Source: Fulvia fulva
Lineage: Eukaryota; Ascomycota; Dothideomycetes; Mycosphaerellales; Mycosphaerellaceae
DNA: 64,000 bases
Assembly: GCF_020509005.1 (NCBI RefSeq)
Contig: NC_063012.1
Location: 3,410,001-3,474,000, forward strand
Reading direction: 5' to 3'
Below are positions 52,137 to 61,566 of this stretch, one piece after another. Position 1 is the stretch's first letter, and the number at the start of each line of letters is the position of its first letter. The notes beneath the pieces were generated by a model. The model saw only the letters and a program-made list of their open reading frames with translations. It had not been told where the DNA came from and did not search any database. The position numbers and the translations under genes are program-made.

Positions 52137-52600
52137 CTTTCTCGGGGGTGCTGCGAGGTCTGGGTGGTTGTGTATTTGGGTTGGCTAGAGGATGTGATAG
52201 TGGATGAAAGAGAGAGCGAGATGTCGTGGTCCTTTCGACAGTACAGTAATCTTATCCGCCTACCGGGCACTATTGGTTTTGCCCCACCTCGGGCTCCAGC
52301 TCTCGGTTGTTGAAGAGCAATGCCGATAGTCCTGTTTTGAGTGACGTGACCAGCAGAACGAGTGTGCTCGATTTTGAGGCAGCATTGTGCAACATGAACA
52401 TTCCTCAGCGATGACGATTCGTCGGACAACGACTCAGACCGTTGGTCGACAGTCAAGTGAATGACGACGACTTCAGTCTGGCGGGCGACATGTTTGTCAG
52501 CGAAGAAGTCTGGGCACCCGCGCTTCTCACTTCTGCTGATGTCGGCTGTTCCTGCTCGCCTTTGCCGTTCAATCCTGCATCAGTCACGTGAAGCTGCTCA
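52137..52600. promoter_or_regulatory. Divergent promoter peroxiredoxin / aldehyde dehydrogenase
   Basis: 464 bp between divergent starts. Both products deal with oxidative or aldehyde stress, so co-regulation is possible but not shown. I see no recognised stress element. Confidence 0.4.
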
Positions 52601-54621
52601 ATGGACGCGTCCACGCGCATACTGCTGGACCCAAAAGTCATATCGACGGTGGTGTGTCTTCTACTCGCCTGGATCGCGTTCTTGATCCTTCGAACAGACC
52701 CGGAGAAGGCCATCGAGTTTTCTGTGCCAGCGCCTGAGCAATGCAAGCCAGCATGGCAGGGAAAGGAGTTGGACAAGCCGACCATCAAGGTCCAAAACTC
52801 TACCGCTATACAATGCTACTGTCCGGCCACTGGACAACTTCTTGGACTCGTCAATCCCTCGACTCCTGACCGCATCGACCGGGTTATTGCCAGAGCCAGT
52901 GTCGCACAGCAGCAATGGAAGGCGACCACGTTTGCCCGACGAAGGAAAGTGCTCAAGACACTTCTAAAATTTATTCTTGATAACACGGAGGACATTGTGC
53001 GCGCTGCTTGTCTGGACAGTGGAAAGACGCGTACCGACGCCATCTTTGGTGAGGTTCTTGTGACGGCCGAGAAACTCAAGTGGACCATCGACCATGGCGC
53101 GAAGGCGCTGCGTCCTGATCGACGACCGACTAATTTCTTGATGTTTTACAAGCACAATGAAATACAGTACGAGCCGCTTGGAGTCATCGCGGCCTGCGTG
53201 AGCTGGAAGTAAGAAATCTGTCCGTTGCAAATGTGTTGGTGTTTACTGTACTGATTCATTCTGCTCCTAGCTACCCCTTCCACAACCTGATCGGGCCAAT
53301 CATCAGTGGCATCTTCGCCGGCAACGCCGTTGTCATTAAGAACAGCGAGCAAACGGCCTGGTCGTCCGTCTACTTCATCAACATTGTCCGCGACGCACTA
53401 TCAGCCTGTGGACACGATCCCAATATCGTTCACGCCATCTCTTGCTGGCCTCAGACGGCAGAGTATCTTACCTCGCATCCTGGCATTAGTCACCTTACCT
53501 TCATAGGCAGCAAGCCGGTGGCACACGAAGTAGCGAAGAGCGCATCGAAAGTCCTGACACCACTGTGTATCGAGCTCGGCGGAAAGGATGCAGCCGTCGT
53601 CCTGGACGAGCCTAACGGCCGTGCTCTGTCAAAGTCAGAAATGAACAGGATTGCCAGTATCCTGATGAGAGGCGTCTTTCAATCAAGTGGACAGAACTGC
53701 GTTGGCATCGAGCGTATCGTCGCTATGCCTGCGGCATACGACATGCTGATCGAAATGCTCGAGCCACGCATCAGGAACTTGCGACCGGGCTACGACCTTG
53801 ACCCCGAAAACGACGAAGGCGTCGACGTGGGAGCAATGGTCTCGCCCGCATCCTTCGACCGTCTAGAAGGTCTCATAGCTGAGGTGAGTACTGCAGGGTG
53901 CTAGGCATCTTCGCGTGTCTGAGACATCGCTGACCTTGTAACCTTTGCTACTAGGCGAGAGGGCAAGGAGCGAGGTCACTGATTGGGGGCCATCGCTACC
54001 ACCACGAGCGCTATCCTGCCGGTCACTTTTTTTCGCCCACACTGGTAGTGGACGTAACACCACAGATGCGACTCGCGCAGGAGGAGCTATTTGCGCCCGT
54101 GTGTGTCATTATGCGGGCGAGCAACGTGGAAGAGGTGGTCCAAATTACAAACAGCACGATTTACGGTCTGGGATGTAGTGTGTTTGGCCCGACATCGTCG
54201 TCAGCAGCTCGTGACAATCTTCGGCATGTGACGACCTCAGTCAAGGCGGGCATGGTAGCAGTCAATGATTTTGCAGCCAATTACGTGGTGCAGCTTCCTT
54301 TTGGCGGCGTAGGTGGATCTGGATACGGGAGATTCGCGGGTTTAGAAGGGCTCCGTGGAGTTTCCAACGCCAAATCGATATGCCGTGAGTCAACGTGAAG
54401 GGCAGAAGGCATCGTCCGTCTGAAGTGGTGTTCGGGTACGGCTAACACCCATCTGTTTAGGAGACAAGTGGCCAGGCTTGCTGAAGACGGCTATTCCGGC
54501 TGAACTAAATTATCCCATGCGGCCCTCAGCGTGGGTGAAGGCACGTGGGGTCGTGGAGGTTGGCAACGGCGACACTCTCCGACGCCGTTTGCAGGGCGTT
54601 CGAAAGCTCGCGGGATTCTGA
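52601..54621 (+). CDS. Membrane-anchored aldehyde dehydrogenase (MSC7-like)
   Basis: Four exons: 52601-53208, 53271-53883, 53955-54384, 54461-54621, for 603 residues. An N-terminal hydrophobic helix (VISTVVCLLLAWIAFLIL, about 13-30) should anchor it in a membrane. The ALDH domain follows: PLGVIAACVSWNYPFHNLIG is restored across intron 1, HLTFIGSKPV holds the cofactor loop, LCIELGGKDAAVVLDE holds the general-base Glu, FQSSGQNCVGIERI holds the catalytic Cys, and QEELFAPVCVI and LPFGGVGGSGYGRFAG are present. Introns are 53209-53270, 53884-53954 and 54385-54460. The extended N- and C-termini match yeast Msc7-type fungal ALDHs. The physiological aldehyde is unknown. Intron 2 resembles the intron of the neighbouring metallothionein gene. 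Confidence 0.93.
53905..53954 (+). repeat. Intron segment shared with the metallothionein intron (copy 1)
   Basis: The 3' 50 nt of ALDH intron 2 match the 3' 51 nt of the metallothionein intron (55278-55328) at 43 of 51 aligned columns. Conserved blocks are CGCGTGTCT, AGACATC, CTGACCTTGTA and CCTTTGCT, including the putative branch site CTGAC and the TAG acceptor. Exons on both sides are unrelated. Confidence 0.8.
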
Positions 54622-55215
54622 GCGTCTCCCAACTCTAGCCGATGGGCTACTAACATCCTTCACGAGACTCGTGATTCTTTTCATGCCCTGCATCTGGTGC
54701 GGTATGTGTGTCGTCAAGTCACGATGATCTGGGCGTTACACATGCTGCCTTTGAGGCTGCGATGCGGTCGATCAGCCAATTGTTTTTTGCGCATGCGCTC
54801 CTAGCGCGCTGCAACGACGGAGGTTGGTAGTTGTGACCGTGGATTGCAAGGGCAGCTTCGAGCTGCATTCACCATCTCAAGCTTCAGCCAATCTCGAGCT
54901 GGACGCCAGCCCACTTGACTCTCGGCATACAGCCCGTCTCCCACCTCCCTTACAGCCCACAAGACGTGGGATTCATCAGCTGGATTCGTTCATTACACTT
55001 GTTGTACAGCATACCAACGAACCTAGAGCTCTATAGAGTTTGCGTGGCTCCAATACGAGTGGGTGTAGAGTGGCAAGGGTGTAGGCTCGTGGCCTATATA
55101 TTCTGCCTTCTTCGTCCACTCAACTTCTCGATACAGATTATCCATCAAGGTCTTCATACTACACAAACAACCAAACCAATCAACCTTTACCAACAACAAC
55201 CTTTACACTATCAAA
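54622..55215 (+). promoter_or_regulatory. Metallothionein promoter region with TATA box
   Basis: 594 bp from the ALDH stop to the metallothionein start. A TATATA element sits at 55095-55100, about 115 bp upstream of the ATG. It is followed by a CT-rich stretch and then an A/C-rich 5' UTR (CAACAACAACC), as in highly expressed fungal genes. No confirmed metal-response site. Confidence 0.55.
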
Positions 55216-55348
55216 ATGGGTGGCTGTGACTCTTGCTCGAACTCGAACTGCGCTTGTGCCCAGGGTGCGTATGCAAGCCATCTCCGCGTGTCTAAGACAT
55301 CTACTGACCTTGTACCCTTTGCTTTTAGGCAGCTGCACCTGCAAGTAA
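55216..55348 (+). CDS. Small copper-type metallothionein, 22 residues
   Basis: Two exons, 55216-55264 and 55329-55348, with one intron (55265-55328). The spliced product is 22 residues with six cysteines at positions 4, 7, 12, 14, 19 and 21 (C-x2-C-x4-C-x-C-x4-C-x-C), plus Gly, Ser and Asn, no aromatic or His residue, and a C-terminal CTCK. This is the composition of the very short copper metallothioneins of filamentous ascomycetes (the Neurospora type is about 25 residues). Strong promoter features upstream (TATA, A/C-rich leader) support a real gene. Family role: binds Cu(I) in the cytosol and buffers metal and oxidative stress. Too short for ordinary gene callers. It lies next to ALDH and peroxiredoxin genes. 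Confidence 0.85.
55278..55328 (+). repeat. Intron segment shared with ALDH intron 2 (copy 2)
   Basis: Most of the single metallothionein intron. It aligns with 53905-53954 at about 84 percent identity over 51 columns with one 1-nt gap. See copy 1 for the conserved blocks. Confidence 0.8.
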
Positions 55349-56142
55349 ATGCAACGGCATACTCGTCAACCGGCGGACAAAGGGATGGCCTGTCAAAGAT
55401 CGTAACATCTCTATGGTTGCAAGCGGTGGACGGTATGAAGGGGAGGAGAGGTGTGTGATGAGAGTGGAGAGGATGGTCGTATAGGAGGAGAGTCTTTCAT
55501 TTAGCTTGTGAATCAAACCAATCCCCGGGGCAAAACTCTTCATTTCCAATGTGTTTCAGCGTTGGATGCTGCATTCCTGTTCTGGTATTCGCATCTGTGA
55601 TGGTTAAGGCAGGGACGAAGCGCAGTCTCGCGCGGGTTGCATCGCTTGTCAGCGATCCGATCTCGGTCAGGTGAGATGCTATCTGAGCGCCACGCAGTGT
55701 GTTGGCATTCTGCCTAACAGCCCGCGACTGTCCGCGCACCACACGACGTCCTCGATTGCCGGAGAGAGCTCCTGATACCTGACGGTCTAGCTGTGCTGGC
55801 GAACCGCGGTATGGTCAGAACGTTCGCGTGGGGCCATGGGTAGGCTGAGCCAGAGCTCTGAGTGCTTTGGCTTTGAAAGATGCTGTGTGCAGCATTCGAG
55901 GCTTCCAAGTCGTGTGCTGTCTCTGCACCGATGTCATGTAGGTACAACTCACTCGACAAGTGAAGAGCTCCCACATGTCATCTGCACGCCCCACTTCGAG
56001 CTGGATGAGCTCGGAGCTCCCTGCAAGTTTTCACGTGCGCTCTGCAAGTCATCAAGAAGCTCCATCCAATGACGTATCATGGTGGACAGATCTCACATGC
56101 TCGCAAGACGCGGCTGCCTGCAAAGCAACATCAGTCTAGCCA
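55349..56142. other. Intergenic region after metallothionein
   Basis: 794 bp. A minus-strand frame from about 55800 to 55497 (ending GNEEFCPGDWFDSQAK) is open for about 100 codons and has reasonable amino-acid composition, but has no ATG, motif or clear splice partner. Otherwise nothing supported. Confidence 0.4.
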
Positions 56143-56352
56143 ATGCCACCCAAAACGACCGGTACAAGTGGTAAAGCTCAGGGTCCAAGCAAGCAAGAAC
56201 TCGAAGCGATCAACAAGTACCTAGCACAGCGTCCAGACTTCGACAAGCTGTTGAACCAAGCTCCAGTAGAGACCACGGCCGGTACATCGAAGAAGGAAGC
56301 GACGGAGTACGAAAGAGCTCTCAAAGAAGCTGTTGCTGCCAGCACGAAGTAG
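56143..56352 (+). CDS. Small hydrophilic helical protein
   Basis: A 69-codon frame: MPPKTTGTSGKAQGPSKQEL, then LEAINKYLAQRPDFDKLLN and a final helix EYERALKEAVAAS. The codon pattern and helix-like composition look coding. No family recognised. An in-frame GTACAT donor at 56282 could instead splice to CAG|AGATG at 56477, fusing residues 1-46 to the next small frame (E-MKEQLSQ). So this may be one gene with alternative 3' ends or two separate genes. Confidence 0.5.
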   Translation: MPPKTTGTSGKAQGPSKQELEAINKYLAQRPDFDKLLNQAPVETTAGTSKKEATEYERALKEAVAASTK

Positions 56353-56479
56353 AACCGCCCGCAGCGCAGCCCTCAAAGCCACCGCAGCCATGCCTGTGAT
56401 TCCTCAAGATAGTGACAAAGGTCATTCGGTCCGATTCATCCAGTCTCTATTGACAGTCGGCTGATGAGACACTGCAGAG

Positions 56480-56711
56480 ATGAAGGAGCAGCTGAGCCAG
56501 GGAGCAAAAGATGCCAAAGCTGCGAAAGATGAACGACAAGGCAACGTGGCAACAGCAGAGCAGCACAAGGCCAATCTCGGTCCAGTAAGCACCGCCCAAG
56601 TGTGGTTGACATCGGTATGAAGCTAACAGGCGGCAGGCAATAGCAGAGAACCTCCCAGAGCCTGCGAGCAAGGAGGAGCTGAAGAAACGATCCGAGGAGC
56701 TCAACAAATAG
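56480..56711 (+). CDS. Small charged helical protein (or 3' part of the preceding gene)
   Basis: Two exons, 56480-56584 and 56637-56711, with intron 56585-56636 (GTAAGC..GGCAG, branch GCTAAC). The product is 59 residues, Lys/Glu/Ala-rich: KDAKAAKDERQGNVATAEQH, then AENLPEPASKEELKKRSEEL. The frame across the intron and the regular helix pattern argue for a real coding region. The ATG may not be a start if it is spliced to the frame at 56143. No function recognised. Confidence 0.55.
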
Positions 56712-56848
56712 TGTTGAGAGATGCGAGGGCTGTAGGACAGAGTCATAAGATCCTGACTACCTCTCGATTGAAGGCTGCGACGGGCTTTCCTGCTGCTTTC
56801 TTCCCTCGATGCATAATAGCCAACGTTTCCGTTCGCTGTTCATCATGT

Positions 56849-57685
56849 CTATGGTGGTATCTCTTCACCCTTCCAATCCCAGCATTTGCCCCTATCATCC
56901 ACTGCGCGACTGTTGATGACCTCCATCAACTTTTCTGCTGCAAACTCGGTACTGAAGAGCTTCCCCTCTTTGACATTGTTCCAAAACTCTTTACTGAGGT
57001 CTGTCTTGACCGTTCCGGGATGCAGACTGATGCTCAGAGCATTATCGCCGGCGCTCGTCCGCAGGTAGTTGTCGAAAGTTTTGGTGAGCTGGTTGACAGC
57101 AGACTTCGAAGCCCGATAGCTGTACCAGCCTCCCAGGCGATTGTCGCTGATCGACCCAACCCTTGCTGACATATTGGCCCACACAGCATGATCCGGCAAG
57201 CCCGTTGATGACCCGACCATGGTAGACTTGCGCGGTAAGAATGGCGATAAGTGCTTCATGAGCAACAGTGGCCCAAGTGCGTTTGTGCGGAAGGTGAGAA
57301 GGGCATCGTCGTAGTTGATTTGATGTGGCGCCTTCTCGGGGAATAGTAGGCCTGGTATGCACAGCGACAGCCTCAAGTACGACTTCTTCTTGGGCAGGAC
57401 CTCGCTGATGGTCTTCGCTGCTTCCTCCACGACGTGTTCGTCTGTTGCTGGTCAATACATGCTCTCAGCATTGCTCGTCTAGTCCTCACCCAGCACGTCT
57501 AGCTTCACGACATGAAGCCTGTCTTCTTTGACATCTCGCAACCCCGAGAGGATATTCTCGCGGGCCTGGTCGAGATTTCTGCGAGCTGTCGCAACGACGG
57601 GGACGTTGGTGGTCTGGAGGAGTCGTCGCGAGAGCTCTAGCCCAATGCCTCTCGACGCCGGACTGACGAGCGCCCAGGGCTGCAT
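56849..57685 (-). CDS. Short-chain dehydrogenase/reductase (SDR)
   Basis: Two exons on the minus strand, 57685-57490 and 57441-56849 (intron 57489-57442), for 262 residues. The N-terminus WALVSPASRGIGLELSRRLL is the Gly-rich NAD(P)-binding motif, with SPASRGIG in place of TGxxxGIG. VVATARRN follows the second strand, and the Arg suggests NADP preference. Across the intron it reads KLDVLDEHVVEEAAK. RTNALGPLLLMKHL is the NxxG-type helix, and the catalytic YSYRASKSAVNQ (YxxxK) is intact, then HPGTVKTDLSK. Classical SDR length. Similar to fungal C-factor/YDL-type oxidoreductases; substrate unknown. Divergent from the GFD2-like gene. Confidence 0.85.
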
Positions 57686-58220
57686 TGCGATCACACGAAT
57701 AGCGCAGTGGGTTACAACATGGCACGACACATGGCTGACGGCAACGACAGCAGCGCCAGCCAGCCGGTCTTGCTGTGATGATGCATTTCGAGTCCCGCCA
57801 GATCGGAAACACGAGATTGAGTTCTGAGATCGGGCCCAAGTTGCATGTTGCTGGGAGAAACTCGTGGCACTTCTGGCGGGATACATGCACGTTGCCAACT
57901 GCAAGACATTCATTCGCAACGCTACAACATTGTCAGCCCTCCAACATGGCTCCTGAGTAGATGTGCCTGTAGCCTTGCTTCGTAGTTCCTTTCGACCAGC
58001 CTTAGGTCTAGCACAAATACTGTACACTGGACCGGCGGTCTGATCGACTCAGCCTCGACTTTCGACTGGCGGGATTATGTCGACTTCTCAACGTCCAATG
58101 ATGCTTCTGTCTATCTCTCCATGGCATTGATTTGTATACTTCGCTCGCTGTCGTCCCACTTTCCACCCATCACCATGCGATGATGCCTCTCCGCCGCAGC
58201 AACGATTGGAAGCGGTCGGT
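57686..58220. promoter_or_regulatory. Divergent promoter SDR / GFD2-like gene
   Basis: 535 bp between divergent starts. Open frames cross it but carry no motif. No named regulatory site recognised. Confidence 0.4.
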
Positions 58221-59515
58221 ATGCTACGTCGAAAGGCCCTGCTCAAGCGGCTGAGAAACAGCACGCCTTCGAAGACTGGAACCAAGCTCGAACGGGTAGC
58301 AGTAGCAGCATCAATCAGTGCCGACAAACCAATCTTGAGCAATACAATTGCTTCAACGATTGGTAAGGCAGTCGTCGAGCCCAGATATGCTCTGTCAGTC
58401 GGTAGCTCACGAGGTATACATACAAAATTCAGAGATTTGCCACGTTCACAGTTGACCAATTCAATTACAGGGCTATTGTCTACAAGAACGGTCCAGCCCA
58501 TATTTGTTTCTCCGTCTGTGAGAAGGCGTGCAGCTGATCCTACGAATATTTCGGCACCACGCAAGCGAACAATTTTAAGGCGGCGGCGGGTGTCAAATCG
58601 GTCCCCTTCTGAAGTACGAATCCTGAGCAGACATGGTGATATCCGGCAGCTCAGATCGTATCTCCGGCATAAGGACGTTGTTCTCATAGCTATCGACACG
58701 GAGTCAGAAAGGCAAGGGCGCATATCGCACGTTGTCGAGGTCGGACTCTCTGTGCTCCGCACGAGAGACATCCACAATCTTGAACCTGGTGCTCATGTCA
58801 AGAACTGGGTTGCAAAGGTCAAACACCACCACATTGTTGTCGATATCACGAGATATCCATCACGCAGGATGCAAAACTCCAGATTTGGCAGAAGTCTCTT
58901 TCTGTCACCTCTTGATGCTAAAGATGAGCTCCTCTCCATCGTGAAGTCGTCTTTGCGCGACATTGGCACAGACAGCCTCGCCTTCGTGGGTCACTCGGTC
59001 GCGAAAGATATTTACGCCATCCTGCACAGTCCTGGCCTGGCTACCGACCTGCTGGATATGAGTCGCCCTGGTCATACGATCTTCGACACCTTTAGCTTGG
59101 CGATGGATGCGCAACGAGAGGGTGCTTACCTTCCGAGGAAAAACTTATCAGACTTGGCTCGTTCGCTCAAAGCCGATCCTCGGTATTTTAATGAGGATGG
59201 TTCGGTCATCGGTTGGCATTGCGCTAGCAATGACGCAGCATATACTATGGCACTACTGTTATTGTTTGGAGGTACGTAAGCACCCAGGAGAGTCCAGCCA
59301 TGAATATGCGCAGGCATTGTTGCAAGACTTTTAAAACGTGCTTCTTGAGCAAAGCTGACATCCAATTCTTCTGAACAGCTCATTGGCAAGACATGGTTCA
59401 GACAGCGACCCCCTTTACGGGTAGATCCAGAACAAAGTCGCCTAGCATCCAAGCTGCAAGATCGTGGTCAGGCTGGCTGTTCGGCATTATACAGAGGACG
59501 TTCTTTGGCAAGTGA
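58221..59515 (+). CDS. GFD2/YDR514C-like protein with RNase H-like fold
   Basis: Two exons, 58221-59271 and 59379-59515 (intron 59272-59378, 107 bp), for 395 residues. The first true ATG is 58221 (MLRRKALLKRLRN). The N-terminal 145 residues are basic and disordered. The domain then starts KDVVLIAIDTESERQGRISH and VVEVGLSVLRTRDI, which holds the D-x-E of the exonuclease-like fold. Later blocks are DSLAFVGHSVAKDIYAIL, the motif FDTFSLAMDA, LSDLARSLKADP and WHCASNDAAYTMALLLLFGG. This matches the Gfd2/YDR514C C-terminal family. DEDD-like residues are partly present, so nuclease activity is possible but unproven. The basic N-terminus could be a mitochondrial or nuclear signal. Confidence 0.75.
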
Positions 59516-59739
59516 TGGACAGAATGAGCTTCAGAGTTGAGACTCGACAATTCGGACGGGGCTCATGCCTCGTATGCTCGGCGAGTATTGCTTATGGCAT
59601 GAGATACCAACCAGTCACAGCGGACTGTCAAATACAGCCGAAAGACATCGAGATTGAATGATTCTCGAGGCGGATGTTGTTTGGGCGTCACACGAAAGGC
59701 CTGTATAGATCGATGGTGCATTGTCGATGTCGATTCGGA

Positions 59740-59890
59740 TAACATCTCCAGGGGTCATTTCGGATTCTCAGCATCTTGGAAGCGTGTCGAAAAGTACGCC
59801 GTTTTGTCAGCCAATGCATCCTTGTCGTGAGAGGATATACCCGCGCGCTACCGAAATGCTGAGAATCCAAAATGACCCCTGGAGATGTTA
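59740..59890. repeat. Inverted repeat with 40-nt arms (MITE-like or hairpin)
   Basis: Arms 59740-59779 and 59851-59890 are reverse complements at 37 of 40 positions, separated by 71 bp. All three differences are C/T transitions. Both arms contain TAACATCTCCAGGGGTCATT and GGATTCTCAGCAT. It lies 225 bp downstream of the GFD2-like gene. Confidence 0.85.
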
Positions 59891-61043
59891 GAGCATATGC
59901 AATACCGCCAGCCATATCGTACGCACTTTAGGGACGAGAAGATCGATGAGAGACTTTCTTGTGTCATTGGCGTATGCCGTGACAGTTGTTTGTACCTGCA
60001 GACAGTGCTCGGTTCAGAGACAGGTGGATACTTGGCTGTTCTGGCGTCATCCCTGCCGCGAAAGTGAGCGATGAACCTTGAAGCTTCGGAGCCTTCAAGG
60101 TTCCCTTCCACTTCGCTGCCGTGAGCAGCCTGGCGAACGTAAGCGTTTGGAGCGGAGGTATAAAAAGCTCCTTCATGGATTATGATACAGTGGCTCCCAC
60201 GTGGTCCTGCTCGCCTAGGCACGGGTTGGTAGGCGAGTAGCTAGACATGCAGCTTTCTCCTCAGCTCTCCTCTTTGCTTCCACAATGACCCGAGCGGGCG
60301 GTGGTACAGGCATCCTGCACAAATAGGAGTCAAAGTGTGCTGACGAGTGTGATGCGTTTCGAAGACATCTGTGCTCGTATCGATGGTACACAGGCTCGGC
60401 GCATGACGGACAATCTATGTGATATGCGCACGGGGATGGGTGGGAAGATCGGAGGCTGTCAAGAGAGACTTGGCAGAAAGCGATACATAAGTTATCAAAG
60501 ATACCGCGTCAGGAACAGTAACCTATGTACAATGTACCGTGACTCCATTCAGGTTGTGCCAGGAAGGTGCCGAGCCAAGCAAATAGCCATGATGGGTGCT
60601 CGGTAGTCAGTGGTGTGGCTCTCGGACGGAACGTAGCGTGACGAACGAATTCTCACATTGCCAGCTCCACATCTCTTCGCACACTGAATACTGCTGCTCA
60701 CGCCTGCATCTGCACCTGTCTCTTCCAGCTGGTCGTTTCTGATCGAGCTTGGGATAGTGCTGTGTTGTTGGGATACGTGCGCGGTTGTCATCAGCAGAGC
60801 GGAGCGTGAGACAGCAAGGCAGAGGGAAAGAAATTTGTTATTAGCTGGTGCTTCCACTTCCAACATCGACCTCTGCGCCAGCAGATCGCTCCGGCGCACC
60901 ACCCCCTCGTCGTCACCACCGCCAAACACCACACGCAACACTCCAATCGATCGCCGGCGTCGAGCAGACATTTCTCCACGACATCACCCACCCGCCGTCT
61001 CCACGATCCCGCAGTTTGGTAGGCATCTCTCCATCTTCCCGTG

Positions 61044-61085
61044 CACCACCACCCACCACCCACCACACACCACCCACCACCCACC
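61044..61085. repeat. CCACCCA/CCACCAC tandem repeat
   Basis: A 42-bp array of imperfect 7-nt units (ACCACCC), with one ACCACAC variant in the middle, in the probable LARP 5' UTR. Confidence 0.75.
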
Positions 61086-61566
61086 GCGGCCTGTGTCTAC
61101 GCGGCACGCCTCACCACCGCAGCACCGCCATCGCCATCGCCATCGCGTTTGCCCGCATATTTGCTAATCGATCGGGCTTGCAGTCGCTTGCTGCAGTCAC
61201 AAGCTCACCTCACGACCGCACCTCTCACCTCCGACGCGAATTTACTCCGCGCTCCATCACTCAGCCATCGTCACCACTGCGAGCTCCGACAACGACCTAC
61301 GAGGTCTCATCCATCGCCGACATTTCTTCTCAGCCACAGCTCTACAGACCGAGGTACACATAACAGATCCCTGGTAGGTGTCGTGTGCGTGCGGCGGCAA
61401 CAGCGGCAGGCAGTTTTCTGCGAAAGGGCAGACAGCGAAGCGGCGACCGCGTCTCTGGGACAATCTTTGGAAAACGCCCGAGTGGGCAGCCCGAGTCTGG
61501 GAAGTGAGTAAGTGATACGACTTCGAGTCCACACGTCACTGCAAATCGCAGCATTCTATCAGCGCA

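Larger units (their letters stand above)
59516..61566. other. 2-kb intergenic region with inverted repeat and LARP promoter
   Basis: No supported gene. It contains an inverted repeat at 59740-59890, a CCACCCA-type tandem repeat at 61044-61085 and a short (GCCATC)3 run at 61127-61144. The last kilobase is C/A-rich, like a long 5' UTR of the LARP gene. A candidate 5'-UTR intron lies at 61504-61551 (GTGAGT..CGCAG), ending 15 bp before the start codon. Confidence 0.5.

Noticed and set aside
54788..54800. TGCGCTC sequence resembling a metal-response element upstream of the metallothionein gene
   Set aside because: The MRE consensus belongs to animal MTF-1 and is too short to be meaningful; fungal copper regulators use other sites that I do not see clearly.
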